Both the position numbers and the translations under genes were made by a program. A DNA stretch of 64,000 nucleotides from Plectrocnemia conspersa. Taxonomy: Eukaryota; Arthropoda; Insecta; Trichoptera; Polycentropodidae. How positions within the stretch are numbered: position 1 is the first letter of the stretch; each line of letters opens with the position of its first letter. The notes beneath the pieces were generated by a model that was not told the DNA's origin, did not search any database, and saw only the letters and a program-made list of their open reading frames with translations. The stretch lies in contig VTFK01000023.1 in the NCBI GenBank assembly GCA_009617715.1, positions 2,108,001 to 2,172,000 on the forward strand, in the 5' to 3' direction. This document shows, in pieces, positions 47,837-58,439 of this stretch.

Positions 47837-48270
47837 CTATTTAGGCAAAGGGTTTTTTAACGAAATTCTTTGAACGGAAAAGTTAGTCTAATTTTCAATT
47901 AATAGGTAATCCCTTATTTTGCTGACTCGTCACATTATGTGACACATGTCAGCATCATTGAAAAATTAAAAAATCATTAATTTTTTTAATATACTATGAA
48001 GATGATTTTAATAAATATCATAAATAAATAAATAAAAAACATTGTTTTACGCAAATAAAATATATTAACAGAAAGAACATTATTTTTTTTAAAATACACT
48101 GTTATAAATTTACTTAAAATATTAATGATAATTACATATATTCAATGTCATTTGTATATTAATTAAACTCTATCGCAATTTGAGCATCGCTGTTCATTAC
48201 TGAGAGATATGTATGCAAATGGTATTTTTTGCCGCAATAAATAAGCAATTAAATAGCGATAATAATAACT

Positions 48271-48858
48271 TTATATTTTTTGATCGTAACGGTTCCAATA
48301 GGCGTAGTTTTCGGACATTACTATTAAAAAGTCGTACATGACCTCGGCTTGAGCTTTTTTCTTTACTTGTCTCTTTTTCCTTCTTCCGTAGCTGAACTGA
48401 GGCTTCTTCTTGATTCCAGTCAAAACCATAACAGGTTGAGCCGTAGCTGGTGCATTGTAATTGTAATAATAATTCTGCTTTCCTTTAATAGCTTGAACCA
48501 ATAAACAAAGCAAATATCCACCGAAAGCCAAAAACGATAAAGTCGTCACTGATAATGAGAAGAATGAACTAGTTTTTCCATCTTTATTTTTGTGAAAAAC
48601 ACTCGTTCTTCTAATAGGATCTTCTTGGTTGGAAGTTAAAGGCAGAGCTTTAACTCCATCAATCTTCAAATATTCTTTAAAATTTTCTTTATCTTCCATA
48701 TCTTGCTTCGCTTTAAGTAGCTTTTCTATGGATAGTTCTGATAGAATCTTCACGTCATTGTCGATCATAAATTGATCAAATGGGGTTGTGATGTTATCGC
48801 ACAGTCCAATCAAAAGCTTGTTCAAAATGATCCAATAGTATATTAAATAAACAAACAT
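48271..48858 (-). CDS. Uncharacterised signal-peptide/transmembrane protein, 195 aa, single exon
   Basis: Intact 195-codon frame. Residues 2-20 (FVYLIYYWIILNKLLIGLC) form a hydrophobic signal peptide or anchor. Residues about 21-95 are a charged, helix-prone region. Residues 99-124 (FFSLSVTTLSFLAFGGYLLC...) look like a transmembrane segment. Then come a Tyr-rich YYYNYNAPATAQP stretch, a basic cluster YGRRKKRQVKKK (159-168, furin-like RRKKR) and a conserved-looking C-terminus MYDFLIVMSENYAYWNRYD. I do not recognise the family. Likely in the secretory pathway or plasma membrane, inferred from the topology. It is divergent to the 51.3-kb gene, 2.4 kb away. The upstream minus strand has a TCAGT initiator-like word (48909-48913). 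Three lines favour a real gene: frame length, GC contrast and domain-like layout. Confidence 0.8.
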   Translation of the reverse strand: MFVYLIYYWIILNKLLIGLCDNITTPFDQFMIDNDVKILSELSIEKLLKAKQDMEDKENFKEYLKIDGVKALPLTSNQEDPIRRTSVFHKNKDGKTSSFFSLSVTTLSFLAFGGYLLCLLVQAIKGKQNYYYNYNAPATAQPVMVLTGIKKKPQFSYGRRKKRQVKKKAQAEVMYDFLIVMSENYAYWNRYDQKI

Positions 48859-48904
48859 ATTTTGATTTAATTATAACGACGTATTGTACGAACGTGACTC
48901 AATG

Positions 48905-48950
48905 TCATACTGAACTACTTGTGGGACTTAACGGATTTTTTAAAAATCAA
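48905..48950 (-). promoter_or_regulatory. Possible core promoter of the 195-aa gene
   Basis: On the minus strand a TTTTTAAAAA TATA-like word (about 48936-48947) precedes TTCAGTATG (initiator TCAGT at 48909-48913) by about 28-30 bases, and the ATG follows 50 bases later. Spacing is good but the TATA-like word is weak. Confidence 0.3.
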
Positions 48951-50044
48951 CATCATGGAAAATTGCTCATTATTCTAAGTTGTATCAGTGGCGTAACGTT
49001 AAATAAATAATGGTATTTTTATATATTTTTATTTTATGTACATATATATTTTTTAAGCGTTTTTTTTATTTCTAATGTTATTTTGTGATTTTTTATGGCT
49101 TGTATGTTTAACAGACAACTAATTAAAATAAATTATTATTTTATATTCATTATATTGCACACAAATTTTATATTATTTATATTTCTAATTAATAGTAAAT
49201 ATTAAAAATGTTTTATATGTTCAATAATTTAATTGTTAATACTCTTTTATATTAATGTTTTTCTTAAGATTCATTATTAAAATACATCAGATTTAATTGA
49301 ATTAAATTATTTAGTACACCAAATAATATTTTATTATATAAATTAAATAAATATTTTAATTATATCTATAATATATTACATAAAAAATACAATTGAAAAA
49401 ACATTTATTTATCAAAATATGATAGCATACACATATATGAATTTTTATATTTTTTATTATTAAAATACAAAAATAAATAATACATAGGTAAAAACAATTT
49501 GTATTTGTTTTTATCTCTTATTTATTTTATATATATTAACGTCAATTCATCATTATATAAAATCGTCAATAAAAAAAAACATTCGCTAGAAAAAAACTAA
49601 TCACTGCTTTAAATTCTCTTTTTCACTGTGATTATTTTTATGTCGACAATTCTATATTTTTTGCATTAAAAATACATAATTTTAATTTAGACCTAGAACG
49701 CAAAATTAAATTTTGAAGTGTTTAATATAATCAATATTACAAATTGTAATTATATTAAATGAAAAAATATTTTTAATCAATTTTTAGTGGAAAATGCAGA
49801 AAAAGAGAGTTTATGAAATCTAAAAAAACTTAATAAAAAATAATTAGTAATTTATACATGCCTACTGAGAGAGGGGGTTGAGAGAGGATAAATTCCAGGG
49901 CATTTTCTCCTTGAGGGGGCTCAAATCTAAAAAAAAATCATAGCAAGAATATATTCAGATATATGTTCTTTTAACTCTTTTTTATTCATATTATACAATA
50001 AATAAAAGGAGCGGAACATTGCCTTCAAAAACATCCACTTTCTA
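48951..50044. other. AT-rich intergenic spacer
   Basis: No gene. A short G-rich patch at about 49865-49925 (GAGAGAGGGGGTTGAGAGAG) resembles the CCCTCTCCCC dispersed repeat. Confidence 0.4.
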
Positions 50045-50965
50045 GGTACTACTTTAATAATAAACTATCCCGAAAATATTTTTTAAAATATGTCATTTCA
50101 GTAAAATCATATATGCATACATTTTCACCATCTTTTTAGCAGTGAAAATATAAATTATCTCGCAAGTGCTAATAAAATTAGATGATTTTAACTTTTCTGT
50201 ATGTATAATTATATATATTTACATATTTATAATTATTTATTTACATCGGATGTGTAAATGTTACAGCAAATGTGTATTTTTTAGTAAAGTTATATATTCA
50301 CTAGTTCCAAGTCCAAATACATTTTTACCAGTAGATATGTATTTCTACTAACGAAAATATAATTAATTGATAGGCGCTAATATGCTGCTCTAAAATGTCT
50401 ATGAAGCTCAATTTAACAGTTGCGAAACGTCCATTTTCTGTTCAAACCCAAACCTAACCTAATTATAGTTTTAGAATTTTCATTAGGTCAAGTCCAAAAT
50501 ACAAACTAAGCCAACTCATCTCTCAAGCGCTTCATAGTTTGTCTGTATTTCGATATTTCACTATGTTTTAAAAATATGATAGCTATCATTACCGATATTA
50601 CTATGAATTTATAATATAAGAAAGTTGATCAAAGTATTTTCAAACCGAATTTTGGTCAATAGGAGAGCGCAAAAACAATTATCACTTCTCAGAAGGCAAA
50701 AATTCACGTCAAAAGCAATAAAATCGTGTCGGTGCCGTCGCAGTGGGAACGCTCGGTAACGAGCGTTCCCACTGCGACGGCACCGACACGATTTTATTGC
50801 TTTTGACGTGAATTTTTGTCTTCTGAGAAGTGATAATTGTTTTTTGCGCTCTCCTATTGGTCAAAATTTGGTTTAGACGTGCTTTATTCGATTCTCACTC
50901 GTAATATTGTTATATAAAGTTTTATTTTTACCGCGTTGGCACAATTTTATTGCTTTTGACTTGGA
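50045..50965 (+). repeat. Composite repeat family, copy 2 (most complete, about 0.9 kb, contains a large hairpin)
   Basis: Order: AAAATATTTTTTAAAATATG; TTTTTAGTAAAGTTATAT; GATAGGCGCTAATATGCTG; CTCAATTTAACAGTTGCGAA (half of the 42-kb MITE); CTATGTTTTAAAAATATGAT; then the hairpin at 50642-50873; then a decayed CACAATTTTATTGCTTTTGA. The same modules appear in order at 34.2 kb and in reverse at 61.0-61.45 kb, so this is one mobile family rather than coincidence. Confidence 0.75.
50642..50873. repeat. Near-perfect long hairpin: ~115-bp arms, 4-nt loop
   Basis: Arms 50642-50755 and 50760-50873 around GTAA. The inner ~80 bp (GTGTCGGTGCCGTCGCAGTG, GGAACGCTCG at the tip; AAAAATTCACGTCAAAAGCA further out) match with one mismatch, and the outer part differs by a single-base indel and few substitutions. 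The tip is GC-rich in an AT-rich setting. The low divergence between arms implies recent origin or correction. Transcripts would fold into long dsRNA. Confidence 0.92.
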
Positions 50966-51285
50966 CTGGAAGTTCACTATATAGCAACACTGAGCATCAA
51001 AGAAAACACGATCAGGTAAATATTATGAGTAAATATTTTAATATTTTTAATGGCTAATTTTACGTTTAATAAATATTTTTATTATTAAAAAAGCAGTCTA
51101 ATCAAAATTAACGTGATTAAAAAATACAACAAATTATTATTAGCTCAGACAAAACTTTCACGGTCAGGAAACCATCTGATGACAAACGTCACGGGTGAAG
51201 TATTTATACAACACTTAAACCATAAAAGCGAACACTTGAGAATAATCGTTTATGGAAAAAAATCAGTGCATATTAAACATTCAAG

Positions 51286-51666
51286 ATGACAACACAGTCC
51301 CTTACGTGTATGTTCCTGATTTCAGTGTTTTTCTTACAAATTCAAGTGATAAAAAGCGAAAAGAGTGAAGGAATCATTGAAAAGTTGAAAATTGGCATAC
51401 AGATGGCTGGAAAAATATTCGGTAAAAAAATCGATATTACTAATATTAAAAAAATTTTATTAATAATATCAATAGGTTTAGATACAGCTTCTGGAGTTGC
51501 TCAATTGGTATCTGATGCATTCAATGGAAAAAATAACAAAAAAACTGAAAAAATAAAAGATGATTCAGAGTATGGAATTTTTGGTAGAATGCTAAAAATG
51601 TTGACTTTCGATGTAACTAAAATAGGAGCTATTGTGATGAATGCATTTGTATTTTTAGCACAATTG
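51286..51666 (+). CDS. Exon 1 of the 269-aa gene
   Basis: 127 codons: signal peptide and both hydrophobic segments. Ends GCACAATTG at the donor GTAAAT. Upstream, CATAAAAG (51221) and TCAGTG (51263) are loosely promoter-like but poorly spaced. Confidence 0.8.
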
Positions 51667-52157
51667 GTAAATGTTTTATTTTTTTAAATATTTTTCTGGA
51701 TTTCTAGTGACATCTGTGGTCATTTCAGATAAGCACGTCGTTGAAGAACCCTGCTTTACCTGAACCGAACAATACTCCTAGGAAAGTAAGAGATGGCTCT
51801 CCATTCGAATGGATCATGGAAAACGAATCTCCGCATTTACAAGATTTACTTACCGAAGCGAAAGATGAACGATTGACCGATAAGATTATAGAATCGATTA
51901 AGAGACATTCTGAAGGTGAAGATACTGGTTGTGTTCAGTTATTGATTTGCAGAATAAATCCTTTCGTTAAAGGTATGCAGAAAGCTTTGAAGGACAAGAT
52001 CAACCAGTATGAAAATGTAGTAGAAGAAACGGAAGAAAGCAACGGTAGAAAATTGCATATGGAAGCCCTCTTCCGTTATCTGCCGGAATTCAAGGAATTC
52101 GACGAGCACGGCGACGATTGCAAACGAAGGCACGAGGAATGTAGACTAATAGACTAG
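51286..52157 (+). CDS. Uncharacterised secreted/membrane protein with four C-terminal cysteines, 269 aa, two exons
   Basis: Exon 1 is 51286-51666 and exon 2 is 51729-52157; a 62-bp intron (TTG|GTAAAT ... TTTCAG|ATA) in phase 0 joins them. Without splicing the first exon would stop after 133 codons. Residues 1-24 (MTTQSLTCMFLISVFFLQIQ...) are a signal peptide. Two hydrophobic segments follow, about 55-75 (IKKILLIISIGLDTASG) and 108-130 (KIGAIVMNAFVFLAQL). The C-terminal half is soluble and charged, with cysteines at 195, 201, 258 and 265 in CVQLLICRINPFVKGMQ and DDCKRRHEEC, a spacing that suggests two disulfides. I do not recognise the family by name. It is divergent to the 195-aa gene. Poly(A) signals cluster at 52535-52545. 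Confidence 0.82.
51729..52157 (+). CDS. Exon 2 of the 269-aa gene
   Basis: 142 codons plus TAG. Contains all four conserved-looking C-terminal cysteines and ends ECRLID. The acceptor is GGTCATTTCAG (51718-51728). Confidence 0.82.
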   Translation: MSTSLKNPALPEPNNTPRKVRDGSPFEWIMENESPHLQDLLTEAKDERLTDKIIESIKRHSEGEDTGCVQLLICRINPFVKGMQKALKDKINQYENVVEETEESNGRKLHMEALFRYLPEFKEFDEHGDDCKRRHEECRLID

Positions 52158-52534
52158 GTTACTTCAGAAGTTAAGAACCTTTTTGATATGATATGTAAAT
52201 CAAAAGTACTGTGAGAGATTGCATGTTATTGTTAGCAGTGTTTTATTATATTTTTTTTTCATAGAAAAACACTTCCAATTCAATGAGTGCCTTAATGTAT
52301 GCCAGTAATTAAATCTAATTTGAAGCATAAATCGGTGTTTAGCTAAGTTAACACTAATGTCATGACTCATGAGTAATATAAACATATACAGTAAAGGTTT
52401 TTACGTTGGGATTGCCCGAAAATGCTTAGAAAGTATCCTTGTGACTAACTTGTTTGTGTCGAGTTGATGGGAAAGTAATTCCGCTTTTTATAATATAGGT
52501 ATAAAATGAAGATAAAGTATATTATTATTTTATA

Positions 52535-52540
52535 AATAAA
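52535..52540 (+). terminator. Poly(A) signal AATAAA for the 269-aa gene
   Basis: First good AATAAA after the stop, giving a 3' UTR of about 380 bases; overlapping repeats TAAATAAATAAA follow. Confidence 0.35.
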
Positions 52541-52559
52541 TAAAAATAAGTTTGCTATT

Positions 52560-54480
52560 ATTATTGTTTTAGTCAAAATATTTCCTTTATATCGAAAGAA
52601 CATATTTAAAAAAAATAATGTTCAATATTATTAAGAAAAAAATATATCAGTAATATAATTAATATGTATAGTTATTTAATATTTATAAATAGTCAGTATG
52701 CTTTTAATAAACGGTTTAAAATGCTGTTTTTTAACAATTTATTATAGATTTTAATAATTAGATAACAAAACTGTGTAGTTTAATAAACTATTAGTTATTT
52801 TTAAATTGTCTGTTTTTATGTTATATTGTGACAAAACATTTCAATATTTCAACAAAAAACCATAAAATGCGTTGCTAGATATGAAATCATATGGCTTCGT
52901 AAATATTAAATAAAAAATTTTTTTTTTTTTTTTTTTAAAAATATTTTTTGAAACAAATAAATATATTTATTTAAAAAATATTTTTTGAAACAAATAAATT
53001 ACTGTAGTTAATACAAATCTTTTAACAATTAATGATTATTTAATATATTTTTTTATTAGCGCTATTGACCTTTCAATTAAATTACTGACCAAAATCAAAC
53101 AACACTATTTATGCCAAATTGACTGAGCAATTACAATTATTAACTAGCATATATCAGTATTATTACTGACCGTTTAATTTAAAAAATACTACAAAACTGA
53201 CTAATTTGTCGATATTTATTTTTACATTACACACATATTTAAATTTATATATAAAAAAATAGAAACATATATATATTAAACTTCAGATAAAATATCAATA
53301 TTCAGAGAAAATATAATTAGCCAATTATTTAAAAAAAGATAATATTTAAAATGAAAATAAATAATAAAATTTATTAATTAACTCTTTGGACTCGTTATTC
53401 AAAAATAAATATTTTTTTTTTTTTTAAATGCAAATTTTACTTTATTACTGTGTTTAAATGTTAAATTATTTAATGCAAAATATTCATTTCATAATTATTA
53501 AAATTTAATATTTAAATGTTTGTTTTTTAATTTAAATAATAATTATTTAATTCTGATTTTATTAATATTCATTTATTTGAAATTATATTTTTTGTTTATT
53601 CTTCAAAAATAAATTTTTCTTTAAAACATTTTTTACTGATTTTTGCGTAAAGATAAAATCAATCGGACGACTTTAGTCGATTTGCGCGTTCAAAGGGTTA
53701 AAGCTATTTACTGTTCAATTATATTATTTTACTTAAAAGTTAAAAGTTACAGACCAATACTAATTATTAACATATATTTTAATATATCTGACAGTGTCAC
53801 TTAAATATTTGTATTTAAAAATACTGTCACAATTAATTAATATGTATGAATTTTATATTGATATTAAATATTGCTTATAGTTTTAATGAGCCATTTTTTG
53901 TTCCTAATTTTTTGATTTAAATCAGGGCTGTAGAGTAGGAGTCGGAGTCGTAAAAAAATCGAGCAACTCCAAATTCTTTTTAACCCTTTTCACCCCAACC
54001 AATATTTTTTTAATTGTTCGTCGAACGCCATGCGTTTTAAGTCGAAGTAAACAAAAGTTATTATGCACCCAAATACGTAGACGCATACAATGGCGCGGCA
54101 CTAATCCAAGTGAATGACATCCAGGGTCATGTTTCTACACTGGTCATATTTACATATCCCATATTATAAATAGTATATATTTAATAATTACTTTCATACT
54201 TAATAAAAAAATAAATCTTATTGAATTTTTTTTAATTCGTAGTCAGAGCTAAATACCAATATTTGATTAAAATATAATTAATTAAATCAATTTAAGTATA
54301 AGTTGCTTATTCATAATTAATAAAATTCAAAAAGATAGTTCTTCTATCATATTTGAAATTTCTGTCCCTTTGACTCATTACATCAACATTTCACATACAC
54401 ACATAGAAATCGCAAACGTTTCCAAACTTTGTATAATACCATCAACATAATAACGGTTCGGCAACTTTGTGTAACATTCT
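52560..54480. other. Very AT-rich spacer with a T-run and a 30-bp direct repeat
   Basis: A run of 20 T lies at about 52917-52936; AAAATATTTTTTGAAACAAA is repeated directly at 52938 and 52975. No gene. Confidence 0.5.
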
Positions 54481-54490
54481 TCAATGGCGT

Positions 54491-54688
54491 TTAAACAAAA
54501 CTTTCTTGGCAGTTCAATGAATGAACGCTGTGTATCCTAGTGTCGAGGTGATCGAGGTGATCACTAAGACTTTCTTTTGACTTGTCGGTTGACGCATTTG
54601 GGCCTTTGAAGGCGTCAATGTTACACAACACGGAACTGAAGTCGTCGCCCGAGACGAGATCCGGACTGGGACTGTAATTGGTCGTCAT
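54491..54688 (-). CDS. Possible exon or small ORF (65 aa), unassigned
   Basis: A GC-richer patch with a minus-strand frame from ATG at 54686-54688, reading MTTNYSPSPDLVSGDDFSSV and then acidic/Ser-rich sequence, ending at a stop at 54491. An upstream in-frame stop makes the ATG a plausible start. No domain is recognised and no strong donor is seen. It may be a first exon, or a GC-rich non-coding element. Confidence 0.25.
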   Translation of the reverse strand: MTTNYSPSPDLVSGDDFSSVLCNIDAFKGPNASTDKSKESLSDHLDHLDTRIHSVHSLNCQESFV

Positions 54689-55063
54689 CACGATTGTTCA
54701 GACGCGTGAATGTGGCGTAATGATCTCGACAATCGGGAGTCATCGTCAACGCCCTCGAACAATGACGGTATTTTGGATTGCGCAATGATTCTGTGGGTGT
54801 ATTGGATTTGTGGGAAAGTAATATAACTTTAAATCGGATTTGTCATCATCTATCATCATAATATTATTTTTAATAATTTTAAAAGCACAACTTTTGACAT
54901 TAAACCTGAATGCAAATTTAAAATTAAGATATAAATAATTTATTTTAGTCAGAGACATACCACTCGTCTATCGTGCTGGATTAATTTACTAGATGCTAAA
55001 TAAAAATAAAAATACAAATCATGGTTATTGTATCAAATTTAAAGCTATATTCGGGGACGCTAC

Positions 55064-55100
55064 GCGCGTCACTTTAATATGTTATTAAAGTGACACGCGC
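55064..55100. other. Hairpin (GCGCGTCACTTTAATA arms)
   Basis: GCGCGTCACTTTAATA and TATTAAAGTGACACGCGC pair around a 3-nt loop with a 2-nt bulge. GC-rich flanks (GACGCTACG, GCATCCGCGACGCC) suggest the centre of a small fold-back element. Confidence 0.6.
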
Positions 55101-55534
55101 TCCGCATAACGAAATCGAGCATCCGCGACGCCTTATTGCAAACTTTACTATATTGATATCTAAATTGTAATAACAATATAATATTTTACTATATTGATAT
55201 TACAGTTTACTTATTAATATTTTTTCCCTTATCATATTTATTTATTTGTTTTTTTCTAATAACGCAAATAACGTATAATATCTTTATTCTATTTTATGTT
55301 TTATTAAACTACGTTTAGCTTAATTTTAATTAAATAATAATTCAAATTTACCGTATTTATATGTTATAAATAAATTTACAAATTTATATATGTACATAAA
55401 TATTTTCAAAGAAATATATCTACATTTATTAGAAATTTATTATAAAATACTTTATTTATCAATTCAAACGAGTTTCTTCTAATTTTTGCTATATTGAAAA
55501 AATACAAATTCTGTATAATGTATCTAATTTAGAA

Positions 55535-55726
55535 TCAGTCAGGGTTCGTAAGATTTTTATTCGAAGTGAGTTGCATACAAGTATAGCATATTGAGATTTC
55601 TATCATAAAAAGTGGTCGAGCAGGAGAGTGAGTTACACTTGCGCCGAAAGTGTAATTTGCGCACCGGCAACTTCCTCCGGACGTGAGGGTCGCGTCGATA
55701 GTTTCGAGAATTCCTTTGCCTATCAA
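55535..55726 (-). other. GC-richer patch with an unassigned ORF
   Basis: A 63-codon minus-strand frame (MIGKGILETIDATLTSGGSC at its start) with no domain or splice support. Possible conserved non-coding element. Confidence 0.15.
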
Positions 55727-56089
55727 TTAAAATATTGTACTTAAAACTAATATGTTTTTAAATTAATACAATGACAACATATATTAAAGCGATACCGCAA
55801 ATGGCAAACACAGTTTTACTAGAAATATAATTAGGTGTAATGTTAATTTTTCACTGATGTGCAAATATTTACTATACAATACATTTTCTCGTATCAAATT
55901 GAAACTTGGCAAAAGAAGACAATCGCGTCACGCTCTGTTATTCCAAAACATTACACGGCATTAAAGTGGCAAAATTTGGGTCGCACGAATTTTATGTTTA
56001 TTTTATTTTACATACACAATATGAAGGTTCACATATATTTTACGTTTACACGATATTAAATTTAAATAGCATTTCTTATAGAGTTTTCT

Positions 56090-56400
56090 AGTAGACCCTC
56101 GATCGCAGGAACTTTCCCTGAGTTTAATTAATTACGATTCGGCGGACGAGCGGTCAACGTTCTCTTTCCTGGGGTCACAATTTTACCGGCCGGTGGTCTC
56201 TTCGAGAAGTCCGGAGATGAGGGTCAAGGGCTTTGAACTCTGGAGGCTTCGCCAGACGCGACGGCACCTGGGCGCCCAAAATCGAAAGCTTCCAAGTATT
56301 CGCATTCTTCACTAGTGTGTGAGTCTCACACGATGCATCGCACGTATGAAAGTTTGGAAAGTAAATTGATTTAGTCTGATGATGAGACTTTGGCGAATTT
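56090..56400. promoter_or_regulatory. Strongly GC-rich island of unknown function
   Basis: The most GC-rich 300 bp in this half of the window (e.g. GGCTTCGCCAGACGCGACGG). The best minus-strand frame reads EECEYLEAFDFGRPGAVA and stops soon after. No feature is recognised; it could be a short exon, promoter or conserved element. Confidence 0.25.
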
Positions 56401-56597
56401 TGCCGAGGAAGCTCATTGTGTGCATTTTTTTATAATTTAAGATAATTATTTTATATTTATTAAAAATATATTGCATTGAAATTTATTGGTATATATTTAA
56501 TGCTTAAATGTAAAAAATCTCATAGTAACCACGTACTTTACTATCTTCAGATCGTTGCTTTACTTTGCATACTGGTTAGTTACCATTATATCGATGA

Positions 56598-58437
56598 GTT
56601 GGAACAACATCAATTTTGAAGGCTCTGAAGATATTGCAGATGGATTTGCTAGGTATTTTCAAACCGTATACCATAATGATGGGTCACATTTAGAGTTTAA
56701 TTCTAATTACGATGAGACTCATCGTTCATGGTCATCTTTGTTATCAATCAAAACCTTTAGTTTGGTTGATATGGAATATGGATTTATCAGACTAAAGTCC
56801 ATTTTTACCTCGGGACCAGATTTTATTCCAGACTACATTCTGAAAGGATGCAAGTCTGGTATTTTACAGCCTCTAAAATTTATATTTAATTTAATTTTGA
56901 GATCCTCTTGTTTTCCAGAATTGTGGAAATGTTCAAAAGTCACTCCGATTCATAAAAAGGGTCCCAAATCTCAGATTGACAATTACAGGCCAATAGCTTT
57001 GATCTCATCACCTGCAAAATTATTTGAAATTGTTTTGCATAAATACATTTTTAATCATTGCAGGTGTATGCTTCTCGACCAATAACATGGTTTCCGTAAA
57101 TCTCGATCCACTGTCACTAATCTAATGGTTTTGTCTAACTATGTTTCAAAATCATTGGACTCTGGTGTACAAGTGGACGTCATATACACAGATTTTGAAA
57201 AAGCATTAGATAAAGTTAACCATGCTTTACTTGTAAAAAAGTTATCTAATTTAGGGTTTTCTGAAGATCTCATAAATCTATTCTCAAATTACTTGACCAA
57301 TAGATATCAATTCGTCAAGTATAATAACTCTTTTTCAGAACGATATAAGACCCCTACTGGAGTACCTCAAGGATCCAATTTGGGTCCATTGTTGTTTTTA
57401 TTGTTTATTAATGACATAGAAACAGCAATAGAGCATTCAGATTTTTTATTATATGCAGATGACTTGAAAATTTACAAGAAAATGCATTCGATTTCTGATT
57501 CCTTCGACCTACAGGAGGATCTCAACTCTATATGGAAATGGGCTTGCTATAACCAATTGCCTTTCAGTGTAAAGAAATGTCACACAATTTCATTTTCAAG
57601 GTCGTTAACGCCGGCAAAATATTCATACCATCTAGGCGGATATTTTCTGGAAAGGTTTTCTTCAACTAAGGATTTAGGAGTGACTTTTGAAGAACGTTGG
57701 AAATTTAGGCAGCACATTGCAGAGACTCATAGCAAATCCTTAAAAATGCTCGGTTTTATCTTGAGAAATGCGCGTTACTTCAGGAATACTTTAGTATTGC
57801 GTACTCTTTATGATACTCTAGTCCACAGCATACTAGAAACTAGCTCCATCATTTGGATCCCAGGCGTAATGAATCAATGTAATGAATTGAAGCTGGAAAA
57901 AGTACAACGTAAATTTCTTCGATATATATACTTGAAGGAATACGGGTATTATCCGTTCTTGTTTCCCAGTGCTTTTATTTTAGGAGCCCTGGGATACGTT
58001 TCTTTGTCGACTCGCAGAAGTGTTTATGTAATTAAACACTTCTGGAAATTGCTCAAGGGCATCGTAGACAATCCTTCAGTGCTCGAGCAGCTTCAAATGT
58101 GGGCTCCTGAAGGTGGTTATAGTTCTCGGTCGCGTCCACTATTCTTGCCTGTAAAGTCTAGAACTGGAGCACTTGCCAACTCTTCTCTGGCCAAGGCTAT
58201 TCATCTGCTATTCAATTCTGTCCATAGAAATATTGACATTTTCTCTTGCACATATGGAGTTTTGGTTCAGTTCGTATGGGACAATGCACACCTGTTGAGC
58301 TGATTTGTGTCTGTTGTTTTGTCTTGTTTATATTTGTATGTATTATGATGTATTTGTACTTTTGACTATCGTGACGCATTGGGTTTGCCTGTCAGGTCAC
58401 GATGGTTATAATTTTAATAAATAAATAAATAATAAAT
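56598..58437 (+). mobile_element. Jockey-group LINE, 5'-truncated, almost open reverse transcriptase
   Basis: One frame runs from about 56,600 to the stop at 58,303 with a single in-frame TAA (57083-57085). Landmarks in order: NYRPIALISSPAKLFE, HGFRKSRSTVTNL, VDVIYTDFEKALDKV, GVPQGSNLGPLLFLLFINDI (about 57360), YADDLKIYKK (catalytic Asp pair, about 57455), LPFSVKKCHTISFS, then the C-terminal region to DNAHLLS. The endonuclease half is absent, so the copy is 5'-truncated and not autonomous. It ends in a TAAATAAATAAATAA tail (58417-58437), typical of several Jockey-related families. The related copy at 16.9 kb has CAACAACAC where this one has CAATAACAT, showing the stop arose by C-to-T change. 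Confidence 0.9.
56600..58303 (+). pseudogene. LINE reverse transcriptase with one premature stop
   Basis: Coding part of the LINE at 56598-58437. The frame is continuous except for TAA at 57083-57085, immediately before HGFRKSRST, and all catalytic boxes are intact. GTTACCAT occurs both just before the 5' end (about 56578) and shortly after the tail (about 58451), a possible but imperfectly placed target duplication. Confidence 0.85.
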
Positions 58438-58439
58438 AT

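Noticed and set aside
50166..50351. Plus-strand frame MLIKLDDFNF...
   Set aside because: Same repeat family as 34.3 kb; not a gene.
50642..50873. miRNA precursor
   Set aside because: Arms are too long and too perfectly paired, and the sequence is a repeat-family member; a fold-back element or siRNA hairpin is the better reading.
51286..51687. 133-aa unspliced product of the 51.3-kb gene
   Set aside because: A 62-bp GT-AG intron in phase 0 joins it to the downstream frame, which has no good start of its own.
52938..53000. CRISPR-like repeat
   Set aside because: Only two direct copies in AT-rich eukaryotic DNA, with no regular spacer structure.
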